From CAYZJV01 sp964616275 (GTDB lineage Bacteria > Spirochaetota > Spirochaetia > Sphaerochaetales > Sphaerochaetaceae): 5,424 nucleotides of DNA. The stretch spans positions 1 to 5,424 of the forward strand of contig CAZTUL010000097.1 of NCBI GenBank assembly GCA_964616275.1, written 5' to 3'. Below are positions 1 through 5,424 of the stretch, in pieces. How positions within the stretch are numbered: position 1 is the first letter of the stretch; each line of letters starts with the position of its first letter. The translations under genes and the position numbers were made by a program. The notes below the pieces were generated by a model. The model worked only from the letters and a program-made list of their open reading frames with translations, made no database searches and was not told the DNA's origin.

Positions 1-97
1 CGGCTCCCGGGTGTTACCCGGCGTCATGTTCTATGGAGCCCGGACTTTCCTCCCGTACAAGATAACCTTGCACCGGCGACCGTTTGGACCACCAAAA
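1..97 (-). ncRNA. rnpB: RNase P RNA, 5' part (cut by window edge)
   Basis: This is the catalytic RNA of ribonuclease P, which removes 5' leaders from precursor tRNAs. On the minus strand, positions 52-35 read GAGGAAAGTCCGGGCTCC, the near-invariant block containing the 5' strand of helix P4. Ahead of it lies CGGTCGCC (82-75), matching the P2 region of E. coli M1 RNA, then a 7-bp hairpin (73-67 with 61-55, loop GTTAT) in the P3 position, shorter than in E. coli. After the block comes CCGGG-TAACA-CCCGG (21-7), which corresponds to the E. coli GCCAGGTAACGCCTGG hairpin but with changed, still paired bases. This indicates the A-type architecture. The 5' end is approximate: helix P1 probably begins near 95-98 in the U-rich stretch before GGTGGTCC, and its partner strand lies outside the window. 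The rest of the RNA continues beyond position 1. Confidence 0.93.
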
Positions 98-105
98 ATA
101 AAAAC

Positions 106-912
106 CTAAATTAAATCATCAAACTCATCAGTATCAACAAAGTCTGCCAATCCCGCCTCTTCAATCTCACTATCATCAAGAGGTTGATTGAATTGATCAA
201 GAACTTCAGTATCTTCCCAGTACAATACTCGGCTGCAATAGGGACAGAATCTAAAATCATCGCCTTTTCGTACATCATTCACAAATTGTATAGGAAGAGT
301 CATGTGGCAGCCTTGGCACACAAGACCATGCACAGGAACAATACCTACCCCGGCTTTATTTTTAATAATTCGTTCAAACTTAAACAGTATTGAATCATCA
401 ATACCAGGAGTCAGTTCATTCTCCTGAGCAGCTAAATTATCAAGTTCCTGATGTTTTTGTGCAAGTAACATATCCTTCTTTTCGGTTTCAGTTTTAACTT
501 CTTCTTCCTGAATTTCCATGAGTTGTTCATGTTCTTCCAGCTGCTCCTGATTCTCAGAAAAATACTTTTCTTTCGCGAGCAAACTTTTTCGAAGTGATTG
601 TTCGCGTAAGGAAGCATCTTTAATTTCCTTTTCAAGAGCTTCAAACTCCCGTTGTGTAGAGATAAGTTCCATCTGTTTTTCAGAGCTTTCCCTTGCTCGT
701 TCAGCTTCATCGAGTGAAACACGAAGAGCTTTAAGCTCTTCAGCTGTTCTTTCAAGCCGTTCATGCTTTTCGATATAAGTCCGTTTCCCACGGTTGAGTA
801 ACTCTTCCTTCGTTTCTAGTGTTCTTGGAATTTCCTTAATCTCTTCAAGCACTGCAAATTTCTTGGCGAGTATTCCCTGAAGACCGCGAAGCTTATCAAA
901 CACTTCCTGCAT
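106..912 (-). CDS. Coiled-coil C4-type zinc-ribbon protein (DUF164/zf-RING_7 family)
   Basis: This 268-residue protein has the two-part layout of the family that includes Helicobacter HP0958 (FlgZ) and Chlamydia CT398. Residues about 5-165 are a long charged helical region rich in E, K, L and Q, expected to form an antiparallel coiled-coil hairpin. Residues 199-226 form a zinc ribbon with C199-x2-C202 and C223-x2-C226 (CQGC and CPYC). Between the two is the family-typical stretch GVGIVPVHGLVCQGC. The tail from about 246 is acidic and ends in DEFDDLI. No signal peptide or membrane segment is visible, so it should be cytosolic. The ATG start is supported by AGGAG seven bases upstream. It follows rpoD by 24 nt and precedes rnpB, so it is probably co-transcribed with the sigma gene. 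Studied relatives bind sigma-54 or RNA, but the function here is unknown. The family call is firm; any sigma-binding role is inference. Confidence 0.9.
   Translation of the reverse strand: MQEVFDKLRGLQGILAKKFAVLEEIKEIPRTLETKEELLNRGKRTYIEKHERLERTAEELKALRVSLDEAERARESSEKQMELISTQREFEALEKEIKDASLREQSLRKSLLAKEKYFSENQEQLEEHEQLMEIQEEEVKTETEKKDMLLAQKHQELDNLAAQENELTPGIDDSILFKFERIIKNKAGVGIVPVHGLVCQGCHMTLPIQFVNDVRKGDDFRFCPYCSRVLYWEDTEVLDQFNQPLDDSEIEEAGLADFVDTDEFDDLI
110..137 (-). promoter_or_regulatory. Probable sigma-70 promoter for rnpB
   Basis: On the minus strand TTGATA (137-132, 5 of 6 matches to TTGACA) is followed after 16 nt by TTTAAT (115-110, 5 of 6 matches to TATAAT). Transcription would start at roughly 102-106, a few bases before the expected 5' end of RNase P RNA. 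The element lies wholly inside the last codons of the zinc-ribbon gene. Position and spacing support it, but AT-rich sequence can produce such matches by chance, and no start site has been measured. Confidence 0.5.
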
Positions 913-919
913 ATAATTT

Positions 920-924
920 CTCCT
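920..924 (-). promoter_or_regulatory. Ribosome binding site of the zinc-ribbon gene
   Basis: AGGAG on the minus strand lies seven bases before the ATG at 912-910, within the 24-nt gap after the rpoD stop. It is the best Shine-Dalgarno match in the window and fixes the start. It suggests independent ribosome loading rather than coupling alone. Confidence 0.8.
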
Positions 925-936
925 GCCTTAATAGTA

Positions 937-3084
937 CTAAATAAAATCCTTGAGCCTTCGACTTCTCTTAGGATGTCGAAGACGGCGTAACGCTTTAGCC
1001 TCAATTTGTCGAATTCTTTCGCGCGTCACTTCAAAATACAATCCTACCTCTTCTAATGTCAATGAGTATCCGTCTTCTAGGCCGAATCTCATCTTAAGAA
1101 CTTCCTGTTCTCTTGGTGGAAGAGTCTCTAAAACTTCTTGCAGCTGTTCTTGAAGCAAGGTAAATGCCGTCTGAGTTGCCGGGTTTTCAACATCCTTATC
1201 CTCAATAAAATCACTGAGTAAGGAATCTTCTTCCTCTCCCACAGGGGTTTCAAGACTAATGGGTTCTCGTGCAACATTCTTCACTGCCTTGACTTTCTGC
1301 GGTGTCCAACCCAATTTTTCAGCAATTTCTTCATCAGTGGGTTCTCTGCCATATGTCTGCATGAGCATTCTCGATTCTCTTACTACTTTGTTAATCTGTT
1401 CAATCATGTGTACAGGGACTCGAATGGTTCGTGCTTGATCACTTATGGAACGGGTAATTGCTTGTCGAATCCACCATGTAGCATAGGTTGAAAATTTATA
1501 GCCTTTTCTATATTCAAACTTCTCAACAGCTTTAATGAGGCCGATATTACCTTCTTGAACGAGATCAAAGAAATGTAATCCTCTATTCGTGTACTTCTTT
1601 GCAATGCTTACAACTAAGCGAAGGTTTGCTTGAATAAGTCGATCTTTTGCACTCTTCATCATCTCGCGACCACGCATAATCTCTTTTGCATTTGATATGA
1701 TTGCATCGCAAGACTCTTCAAATTCATATTCAATGTTCTTTAATTCTTTCTCGGTAAGTTGAACATCACGGATTAATTCTTTAATTTTGTCCGCACTCAT
1801 GTTCAATCGCTTCTCAACCTCTGTTCGTTGAGAAGGGACAGCGAGACTTCTTCCCATAAGTCGAATTTCTCTTACACTCCCTACCCCAAGTTGATTCTCA
1901 ATGTGTGTTTTCTTTCGCTGGAGATCAAAGATATTTCTCTCTGCTGAAAGGTAGCGATCTGTAAATCCGCTAATCTCTTCCGGCTGTAATTCGACTTTAG
2001 AAAGCTTTTTCATAAGAATTGCCCGTTTCTTTGAAAAATTCTCATCCTTGAGAATTTCACCACCGGTAGCAACAGTCTTCTTTTTAAGTTCAATATAGCT
2101 TTTTAGCGGAGCTTGAATATCTTTAAGTACTTCACGGTAAAATTGAGTGTACCTTTTTTGATCACTCATTTTCTCCTTAAGCTCTTTTGGAGAGAATTCA
2201 AGTTCCTCTTCATCAAACCGGGTATTAACAATTTCAAAAATATCATTAAAGCTAGAAATAAGTACGCCGGATTGTACAATTACTTCTTTAATAATCTCTG
2301 CCCCTTCCTCCATGCGTTTTGAAAGTTCAACTTCCTGTTCAGCATTCAGAAGATTTTCACGTCCAATTTCACGTAGGTAGAGGCGAATAGGATCATCGAC
2401 AGATGAATCGCCCTTGTCAGAACCAAGAATATTTGAACGGCGAGTGCTTGTATCACGACCAGTATCCCTATCGCTATCATCTTCGAGATCCATAATTGAT
2501 TTCCGATGACTCTCGTACCCGCTCACATCGTCGTAGGTACTCATATCTGCCTTAGAAAAATCTTTATCAATCTCTACATCATCTTCGTCGTCATCATCAT
2601 CCTCAAGATCTTCCTCATCGTCAGATTCTTCGTCATCGAGTTCCTCGTCATGATCATCGATCAGTTTGTCATCTAATTCATCGACAGCACGATGAGTTGA
2701 TGAAAGCCCGGAAATATCTGAGAGATCTCCACTGTCTATAATAGTATCGTCTAAATCTTCTTCAATTTCATCAGCATCTTCATCGATTTCGTCTTCCAAC
2801 AATACATCTTCGACTTCCAAATCGACGTCATGATCATGTACATCTTTCTCTTCTACTGTTTGATCTTTTTCGATGTTTTTCAATAAATCCTTCTCCATAT
2901 TTTCTTCACTCACCAAAATGCCATGCTGGGATTCAAGTGTAGTAACCAATTCTTCTAGGATATGCTCATCATCACGCAATTCTTCTGGTATGCATTGAAC
3001 AACTTCTTCCAAAGAAAGATGCCCTTTCTTCTTTCCTATTGCAACCAACGTACTGTAATAGTCTTGATTCTCAATTTTAGGCAT
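937..3084 (-). CDS. rpoD: Primary sigma factor RpoD (sigma-70)
   Basis: This is the housekeeping sigma subunit, which directs RNA polymerase to -10/-35 promoters. All regions of a group 1 sigma are present in its 715 residues. Region 1.1 spans about 8-60 (IGKKKGHLSLEEV, then GILVSEEN). A long acidic linker covers about 64-228. Region 1.2 is about 229-262 (DDPIRLYLREIG). A non-conserved insert covers about 263-470. Region 2 is about 479-567, with ANLRLVVSIAKKYTNRG, the core-binding FDLVQEGNIGLIKAVEKFEY, and YATWWIRQAITRSI, whose Q541 and T544 match the -10-reading residues of E. coli. Region 3 follows to about 640. Region 4 is about 647-705, with the helix-turn-helix at 675-697 (VTRERIRQIEAKALRRLRHP). 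The start codon overlaps the dnaG stop by 8 nt (ATGCCTAA), so translation may be coupled. The protein is longer than E. coli RpoD (613 aa), mainly because of the acidic linker. The family assignment is essentially certain. Confidence 0.98.
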   Translation of the reverse strand: MPKIENQDYYSTLVAIGKKKGHLSLEEVVQCIPEELRDDEHILEELVTTLESQHGILVSEENMEKDLLKNIEKDQTVEEKDVHDHDVDLEVEDVLLEDEIDEDADEIEEDLDDTIIDSGDLSDISGLSSTHRAVDELDDKLIDDHDEELDDEESDDEEDLEDDDDDEDDVEIDKDFSKADMSTYDDVSGYESHRKSIMDLEDDSDRDTGRDTSTRRSNILGSDKGDSSVDDPIRLYLREIGRENLLNAEQEVELSKRMEEGAEIIKEVIVQSGVLISSFNDIFEIVNTRFDEEELEFSPKELKEKMSDQKRYTQFYREVLKDIQAPLKSYIELKKKTVATGGEILKDENFSKKRAILMKKLSKVELQPEEISGFTDRYLSAERNIFDLQRKKTHIENQLGVGSVREIRLMGRSLAVPSQRTEVEKRLNMSADKIKELIRDVQLTEKELKNIEYEFEESCDAIISNAKEIMRGREMMKSAKDRLIQANLRLVVSIAKKYTNRGLHFFDLVQEGNIGLIKAVEKFEYRKGYKFSTYATWWIRQAITRSISDQARTIRVPVHMIEQINKVVRESRMLMQTYGREPTDEEIAEKLGWTPQKVKAVKNVAREPISLETPVGEEEDSLLSDFIEDKDVENPATQTAFTLLQEQLQEVLETLPPREQEVLKMRFGLEDGYSLTLEEVGLYFEVTRERIRQIEAKALRRLRHPKRSRRLKDFI
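2557..2670 (-). other. Low-complexity tract encoding the Asp/Glu-rich linker of RpoD
   Basis: The minus strand here is dominated by GAT, GAC, GAA and GAG codons, encoding RpoD residues 139-176. Of these, 27 of 38 are Asp or Glu, and residues 150-169 (2578-2637) contain 18 acidic residues out of 20. On the plus strand this appears as runs of the triplets ATC, GTC and TTC. The codons are mixed, so this is an imperfect triplet repeat rather than a pure microsatellite. It sits between sigma region 1.1 and region 1.2, and the reading frame stays open through it. Confidence 0.85.
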
Positions 3085-4879
3085 GTTCTGGTTTCCTCAT
3101 GTTTGCAATCTTTTCATCTAAAGATTTTTTCTCCAGAAGCAAATGGGACAACTCAATCGAGAGAGCTTCATCCCTCTCCGAGAGTCGAATCAAATTCTCT
3201 ACATGTTTTCTAGTTTTTTCCAATGACCGGAGCATAATTCGTTTTACAGATTCCTCAAGCACAAGTTCAGCCTGCGTGGTAAATTCGGAAGTCTGGAAGC
3301 TTGCAGCAACCATATTCTTCAACTGATCATTGGTAATCATCTGTAAAACAATTTCATCAGAAGTGGCAGATCCTTCCCGAGCTGCATCCTCTAATACGGT
3401 GTACAACTCCACTGCCTGCTCATCAACAAAATCATCAATCTTCAATCTGTTCCTATACATTGGGAAGAGATTGCGATTGTTAATTAATGTAAGCATTGCA
3501 TATAAATCCGTGGATCGTTTCCATCCTTGTTGAGAATGATTACTTCCTCTTCTAAGACGTTCCTGTTCCTCCCGTTTCCGCATGGATATATTGGCGGTTC
3601 TGTTGACGTAATCTCGCATGAGAGTCTCTTCATCTAACTGTAAGTAGTCGGCTAGATCACGAAGATAACTCTGACGCACAATTTCCGATTCTACAGCATC
3701 CAAAAAGGGTTTAACCTCAGTAAATATTTGCAATTTGCCAGTCGCCTTCCTACTATCATACATGGTAATCGCCGAATGTACAAGATGATCGAATGCGCTT
3801 TTACTGTTCTGGCATGCTTTTGCGAGTTCCTGCGGCCCTACAGTTTCTAGTAGTTCTGCGGGGTCTTTCCCTTCAGAAAAATGCACTACTCGAGACTCAA
3901 ATCCAAGCTGTTCCCCTGTGATCAAAGCCTTCTTTGTGGCAGCTTGTCCCGCCTGATCTGAATCAAAAAGAAGCGTCAAATTGTCTGCATATCTTCTAAG
4001 CAATTTCCCCTGTTCCAAAGTAAAAGCAGTTCCCAATGGTGCAATTGCCGTTGTCAGTCCAGCTTGGTGCAGAGCAAGAACATCAAAATACCCTTCACAC
4101 AATATGCAAGATTTTTGTTTTTTTACATCACCAAGACTTTCATATAATCCATACACAATCTCTCGTTTCTTATACAAAACAGTTTCAGGAGTGTTTATAT
4201 ATTTTGCTTGTGAGGTGCCAGAGAGGTCTCTACCTCCAAATGCTACAACCTGCCCTTTCCAGTCTCGTATAGGAAACATAAGGCGATTTTTAAATAATGC
4301 ATATGACGTGTTATTTCGTGCAAACAATCCAGATTTAGCAAGAATCTCCTCGCTATATTGCTTTGAACGGAGGAATGTATAGAGCCAGTTTGGATCATCG
4401 GGGGCCAGACCAAGAGAAAATCTTGTTAGTGACTCTGTAGAAAAACCACGTTTTTCGAGATACTCTCTCGCATATTTTCCTGAATCAGTTTTCAGAAGTA
4501 TATAATGAAAACTCGCAGCAAGTTTTTCATATAAGTCACGCAGTGAATCCATTTCTGATCGTTTTCGTTTTTCCTGCGGAGATTCTTCTGTCACCATAAC
4601 ACCAGCTTCCTCAGCTAATAAACGAACAGCTTCAGGAAAACTCAGATGCTCCATCTCCATAACAAAATCAAAAAGTGATCCACTCTTGCCACAGCCGAAA
4701 CAATGGAAAAAACCTTTTTCGGGAAGAACTGAAAATGAAGGGGTTTTCTCATCATGAAATGGGCATAGCCCCCAGAATCTGTCACCTTTCCTATTGAGTA
4801 CAAGATAACGAGAGACCATATCGACTATGGAAACACGACTCTTAATCTCTTCAATGACAGATTCAGAAAATTTCGCCAT
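3077..4879 (-). CDS. dnaG: DNA primase DnaG
   Basis: DnaG synthesises short RNA primers for leading- and lagging-strand replication, working with the replicative helicase. The 600 residues show the standard bacterial order. The N-terminal CHC2 zinc-binding domain (about 1-100) has ligands C39, H42, C60 and C63, in CPFHDEKTPSFSV and FFHCFGCG. The polymerase core (about 110-370) contains RLMFPIRDWKGQVVAFGGRDL and KYINTPET, then the Toprim metal-binding motifs: E262 in EGYFDVLAL, D306 and D308 in LFDSDQAG, and D339 in GKDPAEL. PLGTAFT (281-287) is also typical. The first acidic pair is DSD rather than the E. coli DGD. Both metal ligands remain, so activity should be intact. The C-terminal part (about 455-600) is less conserved and corresponds to the helicase-interacting domain. 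It is 10 nt after the YkgJ-type gene and overlaps rpoD by 8 nt, as in a macromolecular synthesis operon. Length and start match the family (MAKFSESVIEEIKSRVSIVD). Confidence 0.98.
   Translation of the reverse strand: MAKFSESVIEEIKSRVSIVDMVSRYLVLNRKGDRFWGLCPFHDEKTPSFSVLPEKGFFHCFGCGKSGSLFDFVMEMEHLSFPEAVRLLAEEAGVMVTEESPQEKRKRSEMDSLRDLYEKLAASFHYILLKTDSGKYAREYLEKRGFSTESLTRFSLGLAPDDPNWLYTFLRSKQYSEEILAKSGLFARNNTSYALFKNRLMFPIRDWKGQVVAFGGRDLSGTSQAKYINTPETVLYKKREIVYGLYESLGDVKKQKSCILCEGYFDVLALHQAGLTTAIAPLGTAFTLEQGKLLRRYADNLTLLFDSDQAGQAATKKALITGEQLGFESRVVHFSEGKDPAELLETVGPQELAKACQNSKSAFDHLVHSAITMYDSRKATGKLQIFTEVKPFLDAVESEIVRQSYLRDLADYLQLDEETLMRDYVNRTANISMRKREEQERLRRGSNHSQQGWKRSTDLYAMLTLINNRNLFPMYRNRLKIDDFVDEQAVELYTVLEDAAREGSATSDEIVLQMITNDQLKNMVAASFQTSEFTTQAELVLEESVKRIMLRSLEKTRKHVENLIRLSERDEALSIELSHLLLEKKSLDEKIANMRKPEHA
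3094..3098 (-). promoter_or_regulatory. Probable ribosome binding site of rpoD
   Basis: GAGGA on the minus strand lies nine bases before the rpoD ATG (3084-3082), inside the last codons of dnaG (encoding MRKPEHA). The spacing is on the long side. Because the rpoD start overlaps the dnaG stop, ribosomes finishing dnaG may re-initiate here. Confidence 0.6.
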
Positions 4880-4882
4880 ACA

Positions 4883-4887
4883 CTCCC
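4883..4887 (-). promoter_or_regulatory. Probable ribosome binding site of dnaG, unusually close
   Basis: GGGAG on the minus strand ends only three bases before the dnaG ATG (4879-4877). It lies in the 10-nt gap after the YkgJ-gene stop (TAA at 4892-4890). The spacing is shorter than the usual 5-9 nt, so initiation may be weak or depend on ribosomes arriving from the upstream gene. No in-frame alternative start with a better site is visible, and the N-terminus matches the primase family. Confidence 0.5.
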
Positions 4888-4889
4888 AT

Positions 4890-5336
4890 TTAATACTCTT
4901 CCCAGATTGCAGGTTCTACACCCTGACGTAATCGTAATAGGGAATCAATTTCTTTGCTCGTATGAAGACTTCCCGTTCCAATGCCAGGACACCAGGCAGC
5001 CTCTCTTTCCCACGATTGACGATCGGCTACTATGGTATTCCAAAACGGATATGCAGCACACTGTACAGGACGAGCTTCATAGACGCTACAACCACGCTCT
5101 TCAAGAAACACACAATCGTGATTCTTCCTTTCCAGAAGGCTTATATAAGAGATACTACCCATAGGTACCTTTCGGCAATAGCGGTTGATGAATTCATGTG
5201 AAGAAATTTGCAGATGTGCAGCAAGTCGCTCAATATCTGTTTTCGAGACAAAAACATATCCAGGTTCAACACCGCAACAATAACGGCAGCCGGGTTTACA
5301 GGAAAATCGGAGTCCGTCTGCATAGAAGCTGCTCAT
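4890..5336 (-). CDS. YkgJ-family CxxxCxxCC metal-binding protein
   Basis: This 148-residue cysteine-rich protein has the features of the YkgJ-type putative zinc- or iron-binding family (PF03692 type). The opening GLRFSC leads into C13-x3-C17-x2-C20-C21, then EPGYVFVSKTDIERLA, which is typical of the family. A second cluster has C75 (CVFL), C83 (RGCSVYEARPVQC), C93 and C116 (CPGIG), with the conserved YEARPxQC..YPFW pattern. C54 is a ninth cysteine. The eight patterned cysteines could bind metal or an iron-sulphur cluster, but no member's role can be read from sequence alone. No signal peptide or membrane segment is seen, so it is probably cytosolic. The ATG start gives the expected family N-terminus and follows GGGGG by four bases. 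It is the first gene of the dnaG-rpoD operon and begins 18 nt after a terminator hairpin. A regulatory or modifying role towards its neighbours would be speculation. Confidence 0.88.
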   Translation of the reverse strand: MSSFYADGLRFSCKPGCRYCCGVEPGYVFVSKTDIERLAAHLQISSHEFINRYCRKVPMGSISYISLLERKNHDCVFLEERGCSVYEARPVQCAAYPFWNTIVADRQSWEREAAWCPGIGTGSLHTSKEIDSLLRLRQGVEPAIWEEY

Positions 5337-5340
5337 GATA

Positions 5341-5345
5341 CCCCC
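5341..5345 (-). promoter_or_regulatory. Possible ribosome binding site of the YkgJ-type gene
   Basis: GGGGG on the minus strand lies four bases before the ATG at 5336-5334. It is an imperfect Shine-Dalgarno, needing G-U pairs with the 16S rRNA tail, but it is the only G-rich stretch near the start. It directly follows the U-tract of the tRNA terminator. Confidence 0.45.
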
Positions 5346-5385
5346 AAAATAAAAAACAGGCCTTTCCCGAAGGAGTAGACCTGTT
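5346..5385 (-). terminator. Rho-independent terminator after the tRNA
   Basis: The minus strand forms a hairpin from 5385 to 5355. Nine pairs (AACAGGTCT with AGGCCTGTT, one G-U wobble) lead through a small AC/A internal loop to TCC-TTCG-GGA, closed by the very stable UUCG tetraloop. The stem runs into TTTTTT-A-TTTT (5356-5346). The plus strand has no T-run on the other side, so it acts in one direction. It begins two bases after the tRNA discriminator and should end the tRNA transcript. Confidence 0.9.
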
Positions 5386-5386
5386 A

Positions 5387-5424
5387 TGGGGAGAGAAGGA
5401 TTCGAACCTTCGAAGGCTGAGCCA
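5387..5424 (-). tRNA. tRNA 3' part, probably tRNA-Tyr (cut by window edge)
   Basis: Reading the minus strand from 5424, a small variable-arm stem (GGC-TCA-GCC, 5423-5415) is followed by a perfect T-arm, GAAGG-TTCGAAT-CCTTC (5411-5395). Then come the 3' acceptor strand TCTCCCC (5394-5388) and discriminator A (5387). The long variable arm restricts it to a class II tRNA (Tyr, Leu or Ser). The GCCTTCGAAGGTTCGAATCC context resembles bacterial tRNA-Tyr, such as E. coli GACTTCGAAGGTTCGAATCC, so Tyr is preferred. The anticodon lies outside the window, so identity is inferred. CCA is not encoded: the discriminator is followed by TAA. It must therefore be added by a CCA-adding enzyme. Confidence 0.85.

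Noticed and set aside
94..108. T-rich run after the zinc-ribbon stop as an intrinsic terminator
   Set aside because: No stem-forming sequence precedes the T-run; the T-rich stretch more likely belongs to the 5' leader and P1 region of RNase P RNA.
432..791. 119-residue open frame on the minus strand inside the zinc-ribbon gene
   Set aside because: It is a shifted frame through the Lys/Glu-rich coiled-coil region; long shadow frames are common in such sequence and no family motif is seen.
2557..2670. Triplet-rich stretch as a CRISPR array or regulatory repeat
   Set aside because: The repeat has no spacers and follows the rpoD reading frame, encoding Asp/Glu; it is a protein low-complexity tract.
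3208..3246. Possible internal rpoD promoter in dnaG (TTGAGG-16 nt-TATGCT on the minus strand)
   Set aside because: Each hexamer matches only four of six consensus bases, which is expected by chance across a gene this long.
3981..4382. 133-residue open frame on the plus strand opposite dnaG
   Set aside because: It lies wholly within the well-conserved primase core on the opposite strand, has no recognisable domain, and its composition is what an antisense frame would give.
4863..4889. Eight-codon mini-ORF (ATG directly after the YkgJ-gene TAA) crossing the dnaG start in another frame
   Set aside because: The stop-start contact is suggestive of re-initiation, but so short a frame arises easily by chance, and it has no ribosome site of its own apart from upstream coupling.
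5346..5374. TATTTT in the terminator U-tract as a -10 box for the YkgJ-type gene
   Set aside because: No -35-like hexamer sits 16-18 nt upstream, and the resulting start would lie almost on the ATG; the T-run is explained by the terminator.

Overview
The window looks like a conserved information-processing block of a bacterial chromosome, with every supportable gene on the minus strand. In transcription order (high to low coordinates) it holds: the 3' part of a tRNA, probably tRNA-Tyr (cut by the right edge); a strong intrinsic terminator; a small cysteine-rich YkgJ-type protein; DNA primase (dnaG); the primary sigma factor (rpoD); a coiled-coil/C4 zinc-ribbon protein; and the 5' part of RNase P RNA (rnpB, cut by the left edge).

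Organism: the moderate-to-low GC content, the primase and sigma sequences, and the order dnaG-rpoD-zinc-ribbon protein suggest a spirochaete (Treponema/Spirochaeta-like). This rests on recalled family resemblance, not on a search, so I hold it at about 0.6. The RNase P RNA has the bacterial A-type core.

Layout: the four protein genes are packed as one operon. The YkgJ-type gene and dnaG are 10 nt apart, dnaG and rpoD overlap by 8 nt, and rpoD and the zinc-ribbon gene are 24 nt apart. No terminator or clear promoter lies between them. This is a variant of the macromolecular synthesis operon (rpsU-dnaG-rpoD in E. coli), with a YkgJ-type gene in the place of rpsU and a zinc-ribbon gene added after the sigma gene. 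A plausible sigma-70 promoter for rnpB overlaps the last codons of the zinc-ribbon gene. No intergenic stretch exceeds 60 nt, so there is no long unexplained DNA.

How the parts relate: DnaG makes replication primers, RpoD directs RNA polymerase to housekeeping promoters, and RNase P trims tRNA 5' ends, including that of the tRNA at the other end of the window. The zinc-ribbon protein belongs to a family with sigma-54-binding members (HP0958/FlgZ, CT398), so its place beside rpoD is suggestive. I found no mobile element, CRISPR array or evidence of a new multi-gene system. The points worth a second look are the terminator wedged against the operon's first start codon, the strongly acidic linker in RpoD, and the zinc-ribbon/sigma pairing.
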